From Asanoa iriomotensis (lineage in GTDB: Bacteria; Actinomycetota; Actinomycetes; Mycobacteriales; Micromonosporaceae), in assembly GCF_016862515.1 (NCBI RefSeq), contig NZ_BONC01000023.1, positions 1 to 64,000 on the forward strand: 64,000 nt of DNA. The letters are read 5' to 3'. Below are positions 9,632 through 19,079 of this stretch, piece after piece. The notes beneath the pieces are model-generated. The model was not told the DNA's origin. It did no database searches and saw only the letters and a list, made by a program, of their open reading frames with translations. Each line of letters begins with the position of its first letter. Position 1 is the first letter of the stretch. Made by a program: the position numbers and the translations under genes.

Positions 9632-11101
9632 TCAGCCGGCCGGCTCGGCCGGGCAGGCGAGGTCGTGGTGCGGGCGCCGGCCGGTGGTCAGAAAGGTGGT
9701 CACGGCGTCATTCGCGCACGTGTTCCCGGCGAGCACCAGGTAGGCGCCGTGTCCGCCCTGGTCGGCGGTCACCATCCTGGCCCGGTCACCGAATGCCTTT
9801 CGGAGTTCCTGTGCGCCGGACAGCGGCGTACCGGGATCGCGGAGGTTCTGCACCATGAGCACGTTCGACGGCCCTCGGTCGCCGATGCGTACCGGCCTCT
9901 CGACGGGGCTCGGCCAGTAGGCGCACGGCGTGATGTTCGCCGTGGCCGCGCCGATCAACGGGTAGGCGACCCGGTGCTCCGCGACGTCGCGCTGGTAGCC
10001 GCGGACGGACTTCGGCCAGGGCGAGTCGCCACAGATCACGTGATGCCTGCTGGACAGGATGTTGTCGGCCTTCGCCGGCGGCGGTGCGGGAGGCATCGGC
10101 TGGCCGGCGTCGAGCGCCTTCCAGATCGCGGCCAGCGTCGGCATGCCCAGGTCGCTGTAGAGGTATTCGAAGGTGATCCCGCGGAACAGTGAACCGTCGA
10201 CTCCCTGGATCGGCGTCCTGTCCAGCCTGGCGGCAAGGTCGAAGTACTTCGCGCGTACCTGGCCGGGTGTGGTGCCCAATCCGTACTGCGGGTTGGCCGC
10301 GGCGAACGTCGCGAAGTCGGGAAAGCGTTCCTCCATGCCGACGGCCAGGCGCTGAAACGCGGTTCGGTCGTAGCCGCCAGACCCCAGACTGCTGTCCAGC
10401 ACGATCCGATCGCTGCGCGCGGGGAACAGCGTCGTGTAGACCGCCCCGAGATAGGTGCCGTAGGAGGCGCCGAGGTATGAGATCTTCGGCTCGCCCAGCG
10501 CCTCCCGGATGCGGTCCATGTCGCGCGCCGTGTTCGCGGTGGTGATGTGGGGCAGCAGCGCGGCCGTCTCGGACGTCAGGCACTGCTGGGCGATCGTCTT
10601 GGAGATCGTGGCGTCGCGGACCACATCGGCCGCGTTGTTCGGGTACGGCAGGTTGAGCCGCGCGATCTGGTCCGGTGTCAGATCACACGTCACCGGCGCG
10701 CTGTGGTCCACGCCGCGAGGATCGAAGCCGATCACGTCGTACCGGTCGCGAACGCTCTGCGGCAGTGGATGCGGCAGAACAGGGTTGGTGAGCAGGGCCG
10801 GATAGGCCAGACCGGCGCCGCCAGGGCCGCCCGGATTGGTCAGCAGCACGCCCCGGCGCTGCGCCGGGTCCGAGCTCACCAGACGGGAGACGGCGATGTC
10901 GATCTGCCGCCCCTTCGGTTCGCGATAGTCCAGCGGCACCTGGACGATCGTGCATTCGAGCGTGGCTGCTGCGACGTCCGCCGGGCACGGCCCCCACTGC
11001 AACGCGCTCGGCCTGGTCGCTGCGGACGTCGCAGGGACTGAAGCGGTCGTCACCGCCGCGACGGCCAAGGCGAGCGCCACGTACAACGTCTTTCTTCGCA
11101 T
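9632..11101 (-). CDS. Secreted alpha/beta-hydrolase, TAP-like (tripeptidyl aminopeptidase family)
   Basis: 489 residues. Residues 1-27 are a Sec signal peptide. The alpha/beta-hydrolase core has the oxyanion segment LLTNPGGPGGAG, FDPRGVDHS, and the nucleophile elbow GASYG with Ser213; catalytic Asp in LRDPGTP and His in GGHGAY of the TAP-like C-terminal domain, with conserved cysteines. This matches the SlpD/SlpE/TAP group of exported peptidases. ATG start with GAGGAAG upstream. Substrate specificity cannot be read. Confidence 0.92.
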   Translation of the reverse strand: MRRKTLYVALALAVAAVTTASVPATSAATRPSALQWGPCPADVAAATLECTIVQVPLDYREPKGRQIDIAVSRLVSSDPAQRRGVLLTNPGGPGGAGLAYPALLTNPVLPHPLPQSVRDRYDVIGFDPRGVDHSAPVTCDLTPDQIARLNLPYPNNAADVVRDATISKTIAQQCLTSETAALLPHITTANTARDMDRIREALGEPKISYLGASYGTYLGAVYTTLFPARSDRIVLDSSLGSGGYDRTAFQRLAVGMEERFPDFATFAAANPQYGLGTTPGQVRAKYFDLAARLDRTPIQGVDGSLFRGITFEYLYSDLGMPTLAAIWKALDAGQPMPPAPPPAKADNILSSRHHVICGDSPWPKSVRGYQRDVAEHRVAYPLIGAATANITPCAYWPSPVERPVRIGDRGPSNVLMVQNLRDPGTPLSGAQELRKAFGDRARMVTADQGGHGAYLVLAGNTCANDAVTTFLTTGRRPHHDLACPAEPAG

Positions 11102-11131
11102 CTGACTTCCTCACTCCACAAGGACTGGTGG

Positions 11132-11404
11132 ATGAGGGCTAGTCGAAACCATGTCGCCACCACACGGTCAAGCACGGAGTTACGCTCGCCTCGCCGACAG
11201 GGGGAGCGGCACGCTCACGGCGACCGTGTGGCAGCCCGTCTGTTCAACAAGGGCACGCACACGAAGGAATGGCTCGCCGTGCCCCCCACCGGCACGACCT
11301 TGGAGTTTGCCGAGTACTCCTTCCACAGGGTCCGTGACGGGCGCTTCTACGAGATGAACTACCTGATCGACGCCCAAGCGGTGCAGCGCCAGCTCGGCAA
11401 CTGA
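11132..11404 (+). pseudogene. C-terminal remnant of a SnoaL-like ester cyclase
   Basis: From about 11205 the frame encodes GDRVAARLFNKGTHTKEW, then VPPTGTTLEF and FHRVRDGRFYEMNYLID, typical of the second half of SnoaL-like ester cyclases (normally about 130-150 residues). The roughly 30 codons before it do not resemble the family, and no ribosome site is convincing. A decayed N-truncated copy is most likely. Confidence 0.6.
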
Positions 11405-11422
11405 CGCACAATCATGACCACC

Positions 11423-14400
11423 TCACCGGTGCCGTCCGCCCTGAGCCAGGCGACCTTGCAGACGCTCGTGGCGGAACTGGTAGACGGCGCCGTTTCGGCG
11501 TAAGACGCCGCGGATGGTGTAGGCGTCGTCCAGGAACGCCTGCAGTCGCCACGGAAGTTTCTGGTCGGCCGCCAGCCACAGCCGGCTGGCGCTGTAGTGC
11601 CCATACCGACATTGCGCGGCGGCGACGACGAGCCCAGCTGACACACCGTAGGTGGCCGTCGTGCTGATCGTCGCGAGAACCGCCGCGGCCGGTCCGTAGA
11701 CCGCCATCGTCCATGTGCCCGCGGCCAGACCCACGGTGACCGCCAGCCCGACCGTGGTGCGCAGGAAGGCCCACCGATCGAGGTCCAGGAGTCGACGGGG
11801 CGACAGGACCAGGTTCTCGGGCGCCGGCTTTCCTTCGGTGCCAAAGGCAACGATGGCGGCCGCCGCGCTCGTGACCCCGATGAGAAGTGCCCACTGTGGA
11901 CCGATGCGGCTGAAGCTCGCACCGAAGGCGACCATGCTTCCCAGGACCGCTCCGCCGAGCACGCCGGCACGCGATGCCCGAAGGCCGGTCGACGGCCGTC
12001 GTCGTGCGTGGATCTCGAGAGACACTTTGACAGCCAGAGCCGACGTCACGCCGTACACGATCGCGTAGGCGAACCCGGCCACGACGCCGACGAGAACGGT
12101 GACGACGACGCCGACCTCTTCCGGACGGATCGCCCAATGGGCGGGACCACGGTGGCCGGTCGCGTCCGGCGTGCGGCGGCGCCACAGGTCCGAGCGGCGG
12201 TAGGAGCCGTAAAGGACGATGGCGCAGCCGGCGACGCCGTACGCCACACCCGCTGCGCCCGCGGAGAGCACGTCCAGCGCGCCGACCAGCACGCCGACCA
12301 CGATCGCCGGGCCGGCGAAGCGCGTCCCGTCGAGCAGTCCGACGGGCCGGTGGTCGCTGGCGGTGTCGGGCCGGAGCCGCGGCGGGGCGACCAGGAACCA
12401 GGTGAGAAGCCCGAAGAGGACCGCGTCCGCGAGCGCGTTCGCCCATGGGTTCGGCACGTCGGATCGACCGTTGAGCGCGAGAAAGCTGAACAGTCCGGCG
12501 CTCACGCCGATCAGGACGCTCCGGGTGAGGGGAAGGCTTGCTCCGGCACGGCGGACGCCCACGCGCGCTGACCACGTCGCCAGATACCAGATCAGGAAGC
12601 CGACCGCGAATCCGTCCGCGGGCGCCAGCATCCAGCCGTGCACGACGTCGTCCTGATGGCCGTCGGCGAGCAGTCCCAGGATCATGACGAGAACGCCGAC
12701 GACAACTGCGGTGGCTCCCGGTGAGGTCGTCCTCCATCGCGCGAACAGGTGGAACGGCCGGTCGACGGCGCACGGCGACCGAGGGAACAGCCGCGTGGCG
12801 ATCCAGGTCATGGACACGGCGATCGCGTAGATGCCGATGAAGCCGTTCCAGTCCGGATCCCAGCGGTTGACCCATCCGTCGGCGAAGCCCCCTCCAAAGC
12901 CTTGGACGAGGGACCGCTCCGGCCGCAGCGCGCTGAGGCCGTCGACGACTCGGATCAACACGGGCGGCGCCGCCACCACCGCGCCGACGGTCAGGGCGGG
13001 CCGCAGCCCGGTGCGCACGAGTCGCAGCGGTTGCCAGCACAGCCCGGCAGCGAGGCCGGCGACGACGGCGAGGTCGTAGCTGCCGCTCATGATGCCGGCG
13101 ATGTACGCGCCGAGCACAGCGACCAGCGCGGCCCGGTAGTTCCGCGAGAGATAGAGCAAGGCCGCGTAGACGGCCACCGCGGCGAGCCCGATCCGGGCCG
13201 CGTTCGTCAGGCCCCGGTTGAGGTCGTTCAAGAGCAAGCTGTACATCAGCGCTGCTGAGACCGCGGTCCAGGTCAGCGCCAACAAGGGCGTGACCACGTA
13301 CGTGAGTCGCTCCCGCGTGCGCTTGCTCGCGGGCGCGACGGGCAGGTCCCACCAGGCGAGGTTCACCGAGTCCGGCCGAACGAGGCTCTCGGCGGCGAGG
13401 TAGCCCAACCACCGCCTGACGTCGCTCACCGACCAGCGCTGATGGTCGTCGTCGGGATATCGGAGGTTGAGAAACCCGTCGAGCAGGCGATCTTCGATGG
13501 CCGCAGCGTCGGTCTCGGCGAGCAGCTCGGCTGGTCCTGGCCGGCCCTGGTCGTTGTAGATGGCGTCGACCAACATCACCATCAGCGGTGTCCGCAGCAC
13601 GTCGGCGATCGCCTCGCGTTGACGGACAGCGGCCGCTACCGGGTCCCATCGTTGGGTATTGCCGTCTGACCGGCGCGCGAGGTAGTCGAGCACCTGCTCG
13701 GGGTCCTGCGCGTCGAGAACGACGCCGACCGCGCCGTCGAGCGGTCCGTCGGCCACGGCGGCGAAGTACGGGTCGTGCCTGCTGCTGACCAGGAGGTATT
13801 GACCGGGTCGCAGCTCGCTGCTCAGGCGTTCGACCGCTTTGGCGGCGAGCGCCGCGGGCAGTTCGTCGAGGCCGTCGACGATGATCGCCACCCGTCCCTC
13901 GTCCAGCAGCGCCCGAGCGAGGGTCCGCCGACTGCTTCCTGGCGCCGGCACACTCAGGAAGGAATAGCTGGTGGCAAGCCATTCGGCCACCCAACTCGCG
14001 AAGTCGGTCGCGCTCGGATCCCACGAGCTCGCCGGCAACAGGACCGGAACCAGCTGACCGCTCTCGGGCTCTCGCTCGTCGAAGATCTGGTTGATCAGCG
14101 TGATCAGGAGCTCGGTCTTCCCGGACCCGACCTCGCCGAGAACCACCAGACGACGGGATGGAACCCGGCGCAGCCAGATCCGGGCAAGGTCCGGACCACT
14201 GCCGCGCAGTCCCGTGTACGAGAGAGCCCAGTGCGCGGGATCCGGTCGGTGTCGCGATGCCGCGTGGCCACCGACCTCCAGCACCCGCGCCCACGACGAG
14301 AACCCGTCGGACGGGGTCGAGGTCCAGGAGATCGGCAGGCGCCTGGCGGCCGGGTAGAGCTGCAACCGGATTCCCTCGGCCCGCCATTGATCCGCGACCG

Positions 14401-14656
14401 CGGCGGAGAGATCAATTGTCGCGAGATCCAGAACCTCCTGGAGTGTCCCGACTGGACGCTCGAGGGTTCGCTCTCGCGCGTCGACGACGACCGACGCCGC
14501 TCCGAAGACCACCAGGAGCGCGATCCAGACCCAGGCGGGAACCGCGACGGGAGCCTTGCTGCTGACGAGGTTGATCAGCAATGCGACGGCAGACGTCAGT
14601 GCGAAGCTGCGCAAGGCGATGACGAGCGGTGAGCCGAGGCCGCGATCCTCGCGCAC
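11423..14656 (-). CDS. NACHT-domain NTPase with polytopic membrane C-terminus
   Basis: 1077 residues. An N-terminal hydrophobic hairpin (about 12-58) precedes a NACHT/STAND NTPase: Walker A GEVGSGKT at residues 174-181, Walker B VAIIVDGLDEL at about 256-266, and the sensor-like LLVSSRHD. After about residue 430 the protein is almost wholly hydrophobic, with many predicted membrane helices, ending in a short soluble segment (CRYGHYSASRLWLA, YTIRGVLRRNGAVYQFRHER). The RxxGxxYQFRH end is common in actinomycete NACHT membrane proteins. GTG start at 14656 with GGAGGTGAG upstream. NACHT proteins include anti-phage sensors, but the membrane C-terminus is not a known effector; function unassigned. 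Monocistronic. Confidence 0.88.
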   Translation of the reverse strand: MREDRGLGSPLVIALRSFALTSAVALLINLVSSKAPVAVPAWVWIALLVVFGAASVVVDARERTLERPVGTLQEVLDLATIDLSAAVADQWRAEGIRLQLYPAARRLPISWTSTPSDGFSSWARVLEVGGHAASRHRPDPAHWALSYTGLRGSGPDLARIWLRRVPSRRLVVLGEVGSGKTELLITLINQIFDEREPESGQLVPVLLPASSWDPSATDFASWVAEWLATSYSFLSVPAPGSSRRTLARALLDEGRVAIIVDGLDELPAALAAKAVERLSSELRPGQYLLVSSRHDPYFAAVADGPLDGAVGVVLDAQDPEQVLDYLARRSDGNTQRWDPVAAAVRQREAIADVLRTPLMVMLVDAIYNDQGRPGPAELLAETDAAAIEDRLLDGFLNLRYPDDDHQRWSVSDVRRWLGYLAAESLVRPDSVNLAWWDLPVAPASKRTRERLTYVVTPLLALTWTAVSAALMYSLLLNDLNRGLTNAARIGLAAVAVYAALLYLSRNYRAALVAVLGAYIAGIMSGSYDLAVVAGLAAGLCWQPLRLVRTGLRPALTVGAVVAAPPVLIRVVDGLSALRPERSLVQGFGGGFADGWVNRWDPDWNGFIGIYAIAVSMTWIATRLFPRSPCAVDRPFHLFARWRTTSPGATAVVVGVLVMILGLLADGHQDDVVHGWMLAPADGFAVGFLIWYLATWSARVGVRRAGASLPLTRSVLIGVSAGLFSFLALNGRSDVPNPWANALADAVLFGLLTWFLVAPPRLRPDTASDHRPVGLLDGTRFAGPAIVVGVLVGALDVLSAGAAGVAYGVAGCAIVLYGSYRRSDLWRRRTPDATGHRGPAHWAIRPEEVGVVVTVLVGVVAGFAYAIVYGVTSALAVKVSLEIHARRRPSTGLRASRAGVLGGAVLGSMVAFGASFSRIGPQWALLIGVTSAAAAIVAFGTEGKPAPENLVLSPRRLLDLDRWAFLRTTVGLAVTVGLAAGTWTMAVYGPAAAVLATISTTATYGVSAGLVVAAAQCRYGHYSASRLWLAADQKLPWRLQAFLDDAYTIRGVLRRNGAVYQFRHERLQGRLAQGGRHR

Positions 14657-14796
14657 GGCTCACCTCCACCCGCACACGACGTGGTCCCGAGATCGCCGAG
14701 AGTACAGAGTTCGGCCATTCGACGAAACACACGAACGAGCTACGGCCGCGACGGGCCGATGCGAATTCTCGTCATTCGCGGCGGGCGGTGCTGAAG

Positions 14797-16608
14797 CTAG
14801 CCGGTCAGATGCTTGATCAGGAATTCGCCGGCGTCGGAGTACGCCTTCTCCTGGTTCTTCCTCCGGATGAAACTGTGACCCTCGTCCGGGAAGACTTCGT
14901 ATTGGACTTCTACTCCACGGTCGCGCAGTCGCGCCACGATCTGGTCGCTCTCGTCCTTCGGAACTCGCGGATCGTTCGCACCCTGGATGACCAGCAACGG
15001 CGCCCGGATCTGGTCCGCGTGCGTCACGGGCGACCGGTTGAGCAGGCGGGGCGCTTCTGCGTCGGGGTCGCCGATCACTGCGGTGACCAGCGACTTCCAC
15101 GTCGGGGGTGCCGCCTTGGCCAGGGTGACGAGGTTGCTGGGTCCGCAGATGTCGACGCCGGCGGCCCAGTCCAGTTCCGGTAGCCGGCTCAGGCAGGACA
15201 GCACGGCGAACCCGCCGTACGAGCCGCCCATGACGGAGATGCGCGCCGGATCGACCCAATGCAGGCCACGCAGGAAGGCCACCGCGTCGGCGAGGTCGAG
15301 CAGGTCGCCACCGCCCCAGTCGCGGTTCACCTGGTCCGAGTAGGCGCGGCCGTATCCGAGCGATCCCCGCACGTTGGGTGCGAGCACCGCGATGCCGTGG
15401 CCGGCCAGGTATTGGTAGAACCCGTCGTACTGGTAACCGGGGCGCTCTTGCCACGCCGGCCCACCGTGGACCATGAGGAGCGCACCGGCCTGCCCCTCAC
15501 GCATCGGCCGGTAGAGGTAGCCGGCAACGAGTTGGCCGTCCCGGGTCGGGTAGCGGATCAGCGTCGGCTCGACGAAGGTGCGCGGGTCGGCCGCAACCGG
15601 ACGCGCGTCACTCAGCCATCTGAACTCTCCGAGGTCGAGGTCGATCACGGCGAGGTTCCATGGCCGCGTCGGCGTGGACATGCGCATTACCACGGAGCGG
15701 CCATCCGGGGAGATTGTCAGATCGGTTGCCGTCCCACCCGGCAGATCGGGGACGGCGATGTCCTCGCCGGTGGCAAGGTCGCGTGCGCGCAGTTGCGAGT
15801 AGCCGTCGACGTTGACGTTCCACACGAGAATTCGGCCGTCGGCCGACAGCGACACCTCTTCGACGTCCCATTCCGGATCGTCTATCCAGGACAGCTGGCC
15901 GGTCCCCGCGTCCATCCGTGCCAGCCCGGTGAACTGTCGTCCAGCGTTGGTCAGCACCAGGAAGCTGCCGCCGTCGGGCAGCCACGGCCCCAACCAGTAC
16001 GTCGCCACCTCATCCCGCGGCGTGAGAAGCGTCGCCGGACCACCGTCGGTCGGGACGACGTAGACCAGGTGGTCGCTGTTGGTGGTGCGCCATTCGGAGA
16101 CGGTCAGCCGGGCGCCATCCGGTGACCAGTAACAAGGAAAGACGCGCCCACCAGCCACGTCGAGCCGCCGGGAGTCACCAGTCAGCGTATTCAGCACCAG
16201 CACGTCCTGGTCGGCCGGGTTGCGCTCGTTTCCGCAGTAGGCGACCGAATCTCCGTCGGGAGAAAACGGATCGCCGAGCGCGAGGGCGTACTGCACGCCA
16301 GGGCTGTTCGTGAGGCTGAGTGGCTCGCCGCCGTCGGTGCCCACCCGGTAGAGCTGGGTCAACTCGTTGCCATTGTCGTCCGCCGTGAAAAGCAGCCACT
16401 CCCCGGACGGGTGCCACGCCACGCGACGGACCGCGGAGTCACCGTACCGCGTGAGCCGACGCGTACGGTTCTCGGAAATCCGCCGGACAGCGAGGTTGAA
16501 CTGACCGTCGTCGCTGTCGTCGACGAAGGCGATCTGATCATTGTCCGACGCTATCGACAGAGCCGGCAGGAACCGGATCCCAGGCAGGTAGTCACGGTAG
16601 GAAGGCAC
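14797..16608 (-). CDS. S9-family prolyl oligopeptidase/acylaminoacyl peptidase
   Basis: 603 residues. The N-terminal two thirds is a WD40/beta-propeller-like domain (TRYGDSAVRRVAWHPSGEWL, FSPDGDSVAY). The C-terminal peptidase domain has nucleophile GGSYGG (Ser463), Asp in GANDPRVP and His in DEGHSF. No signal peptide, so cytoplasmic. GTG start at 16608. It lies between the NACHT gene and the second two-component system, with no operon partner. Confidence 0.93.
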   Translation of the reverse strand: MPSYRDYLPGIRFLPALSIASDNDQIAFVDDSDDGQFNLAVRRISENRTRRLTRYGDSAVRRVAWHPSGEWLLFTADDNGNELTQLYRVGTDGGEPLSLTNSPGVQYALALGDPFSPDGDSVAYCGNERNPADQDVLVLNTLTGDSRRLDVAGGRVFPCYWSPDGARLTVSEWRTTNSDHLVYVVPTDGGPATLLTPRDEVATYWLGPWLPDGGSFLVLTNAGRQFTGLARMDAGTGQLSWIDDPEWDVEEVSLSADGRILVWNVNVDGYSQLRARDLATGEDIAVPDLPGGTATDLTISPDGRSVVMRMSTPTRPWNLAVIDLDLGEFRWLSDARPVAADPRTFVEPTLIRYPTRDGQLVAGYLYRPMREGQAGALLMVHGGPAWQERPGYQYDGFYQYLAGHGIAVLAPNVRGSLGYGRAYSDQVNRDWGGGDLLDLADAVAFLRGLHWVDPARISVMGGSYGGFAVLSCLSRLPELDWAAGVDICGPSNLVTLAKAAPPTWKSLVTAVIGDPDAEAPRLLNRSPVTHADQIRAPLLVIQGANDPRVPKDESDQIVARLRDRGVEVQYEVFPDEGHSFIRRKNQEKAYSDAGEFLIKHLTG

Positions 16609-16654
16609 GAACGCATCCTAGAGACACTTAGGACTCCGACCCGGACCTGCGCCT

Positions 16655-17335
16655 TCAGCCGTCACGGCGACTTGACGCTGCGGTGCGGGCGGCCAGCAAT
16701 CCGGCCTGGGTCCGGTTGTCGCAGCCCAGCTTGGCGAGGACCTGCGACACGTAGCCCTTGACGGTCGCCTCGCTGAGCCGCAAACGCGCGGCGATCTGGG
16801 CGTTGGACAGTCCCTCGCCGAGACAGCCGAGCACGTCGGTTTCCCGCGCGGTGAGTGAGCGGATGAGGGCGAGGCGCCTGTCGTCCACGGCGAGTCGGTC
16901 GACGGCCGGCGCGAGCAGGGGGCGCGTCGCGGCCGGGGAGAGCACGGTGTGTCCTTTGGCCGCTACCCGTACCAATCCGGAGAGATCCTCTGGTGGTGTT
17001 GATTTGAGCAGGTAGCCGACGGCTCCGGCGCGCATCGCGCGGATGACGTACTCGTCGGCGTCGAACGTGGTGAGCGCGACGACGACGGGTGGGTTCGTGC
17101 GGGCGTTGATCTCCTCGGTGGCGGCGAGCCCGTCGACTCCCGGCATGCGTAGGTCCATGAGGACGAGGTCGGGTTGGTGTCGGACGACGGACTCGACCGC
17201 TGCCGCGCCGTCGTATGCCTCGTCGATCACGTCGATGTCGTGGGCGGCGCCGAGGATGGTCCGCAGGTGCGCGCACACCATCGGGTCGTCGTCGACGACG
17301 AGCACCCGGATGGGGCGGTCGCCGGGGCGGGTCAT
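16655..17335 (-). CDS. NarL/LuxR-family response regulator (second system)
   Basis: 226 residues: receiver domain with VLVVDDDPMV and phosphosite in LVLMDLRMPG, then a LuxR HTH (LTARETDVLGCLGEGLSNAQ, LRLSEATVKGYVSQVLAKLG). ATG overlaps the kinase stop as ATGA. Likely controls the divergent DUF6220/multicopper oxidase operon at 18663-20611, by analogy with the same layout at 1-5163. Confidence 0.93.
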   Translation of the reverse strand: MTRPGDRPIRVLVVDDDPMVCAHLRTILGAAHDIDVIDEAYDGAAAVESVVRHQPDLVLMDLRMPGVDGLAATEEINARTNPPVVVALTTFDADEYVIRAMRAGAVGYLLKSTPPEDLSGLVRVAAKGHTVLSPAATRPLLAPAVDRLAVDDRRLALIRSLTARETDVLGCLGEGLSNAQIAARLRLSEATVKGYVSQVLAKLGCDNRTQAGLLAARTAASSRRDG

Positions 17336-18495
17336 CGGGGCCGCTCGGGGCTGGCCGGCAGTGCGGCGTCGACGCGGAACCCGCCGTCGGGTCGTGGTCC
17401 GGTGTGGATGGTGCCGCCGACGAGGGTGATGCGCCGGCGCAGCCCTTCCAGCCCGTGGCCGCCGCCGGCGTCGGACAGCCCGGGGTCGCCCGGGTTTGGT
17501 GAGGCCGTGTTGTCGATGGTGAGCCGCAGGCCGTCGGGCCGGTAGCGGACGTGAACGCGGGCTTGCGCGCCGTGGGCATGCTTGCGCACGTTGGTCAGTG
17601 CCTCCTGGACGATCCGGTACGCGGTGCGGCCGATCACCGGCGACGTATGGATCGGTTGTCCGTCCTGCACCAGGTCGACGCGTACGCCGACGGACTCGGA
17701 CGCGGCTACCAGTTCCGCCAGGTCCGGTGCGGGCACCCGCGCGTCGGGGCGCTCGACCACACCGCCCTCCTCTCCATGACTGGGAGCGTGCAGGAGCCGT
17801 ACCACCTCACGCAGCTCGGCCAGCGCCTGCCAGCCGTTCGCTCGTACCTCTTCGGCCGCCTTCCTGGTGGCTTCGTCCGTCGCCGTGACCTCGAGCGCTC
17901 CAGCCTGCAGCACGATCAGGCTCACCCGGTGCGACACCACGTCGTGCATCTCCGTCGCCAACCGGGAGCGTTGCTCGGCCAGCGCGCGCTCGGCGATCAT
18001 GTGCCGCTCTCGTTCGGCGGTCGCGACGTACGTGCCGAGAAGGGCCGCGCTCGCGGTGAACGCCAGGTTGCGTGAACCGAGCGCGCCGGACTGCGCCCAC
18101 GGCACCGCCGAAAGTCCGATGAGGACCGCCACGGGTGGGACGGCGGCACGTGCGCGATTCGCGAACGCCAACGCTGCGTACGCGGCGAAAGGTGCCGTCG
18201 GCGGAAGCCACGGCACAGCGTTGAGGTCCGCACCGGTGCGCAGGATGGTGCCGGGCACCGCGACCTCCACCGCCGTCGCCAGCCCCGTCGCCGTCACCGT
18301 GAGCCAGACCGTGGCCAGCGGCGCCCGGCGGCGCCACCACAGCGACACCGCGAGGGCCAGCAATACCACCGCCGTCGCTCCGTGGTGCTGGCGCACGACC
18401 GGGGTCGGCGATCCCCACAGCGTCACGGCGCCGACGGCCACGGCGACCGACACTGCCGCCACGTCGTAAAGGATCTGCCGCTCGGTCCGCACCAC
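17332..18495 (-). CDS. NarL-type sensor histidine kinase (second system)
   Basis: 387 residues: about 5-6 N-terminal membrane helices, HisKA_3 domain with TEMHDVVSHRVSLIVLQAGA (phospho-His in EMHDVVSH), HATPase_c with IVQEALTNVRKHA and GHGLEGLRRR. Much shorter than the first kinase and lacking its GAF-like region, so the two are not simple duplicates. GTG start at 18495. Divergent by 167 bases from a DUF6220-like gene. Confidence 0.92.
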   Translation of the reverse strand: MVRTERQILYDVAAVSVAVAVGAVTLWGSPTPVVRQHHGATAVVLLALAVSLWWRRRAPLATVWLTVTATGLATAVEVAVPGTILRTGADLNAVPWLPPTAPFAAYAALAFANRARAAVPPVAVLIGLSAVPWAQSGALGSRNLAFTASAALLGTYVATAERERHMIAERALAEQRSRLATEMHDVVSHRVSLIVLQAGALEVTATDEATRKAAEEVRANGWQALAELREVVRLLHAPSHGEEGGVVERPDARVPAPDLAELVAASESVGVRVDLVQDGQPIHTSPVIGRTAYRIVQEALTNVRKHAHGAQARVHVRYRPDGLRLTIDNTASPNPGDPGLSDAGGGHGLEGLRRRITLVGGTIHTGPRPDGGFRVDAALPASPERPR

Positions 18496-18662
18496 ACCAC
18501 GGTAGGCCGCGGGCGCGGGGCGCAGTAGTCCTGGCGCACCGGACCACCAACCTTCGTCGGTGTCCGACCCCGACGTTCTCCGCTGCCGGCGGCCGGCGGT
18601 GACCGGTCGAATGAGGGAGAGCCGGCAGCGCGTGCCGGAAGGGGACAGCCGGAAGGGAGAGC

Positions 18663-19079
18663 ATGTCCGACGACGAGCCGGCGGGCGCCCGTCATCGCCG
18701 GGAGCGGCGCTGGGCCTACCTGCCGTACCGGATCCTCATCAGCGTCGCCGCGGTCCTGGTGTTTCTCCAGCCGGTGCTCGCCGGACAATTCCTGTCCGGC
18801 ACGTTCGGGTCGCTTCAGCGACACCAGAACGTCGCTGCGCTCGTCGACATGGTGCTGATCGTCGCCGCGCCCGCGGCGGTCCTGATCAAATGGCCCGGCG
18901 GCGGACCGATCTGGCCGAGCATCGCGACCGCCGCGATGCTCGGCGTGACGGCGTTGCAGAACTGGGCAGGGTTCAACCGGATACTCGGCCTGCACGTCCC
19001 GCTCGGCGTCACGATCGTCGTCCTCGTGCTGGCATTGGCGATCTGGGCGTGGCGCCCGCAGGCCGGGCGGCGACGATGA
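18663..19079 (+). CDS. DUF6220-like four-helix membrane protein (second copy)
   Basis: 138 residues with about four hydrophobic segments. Two histidines (LQRHQNVA, GLHVPLG) match the positions of those in the 1691-2194 protein, which also partners a multicopper oxidase. ATG with GGAAGGGAGA upstream. Its stop overlaps the oxidase ATG (ATGA at 19076-19079), so translation is coupled. A heme-binding or quinone-linked electron partner is possible but unproven. Confidence 0.75.
   Translation: MSDDEPAGARHRRERRWAYLPYRILISVAAVLVFLQPVLAGQFLSGTFGSLQRHQNVAALVDMVLIVAAPAAVLIKWPGGGPIWPSIATAAMLGVTALQNWAGFNRILGLHVPLGVTIVVLVLALAIWAWRPQAGRRR

Noticed and set aside
11412-14387. 991-codon frame overlapping the NACHT gene on the same strand
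   Set aside because: Arginine/glycine-rich shadow; the other frame contains Walker motifs and membrane helices.
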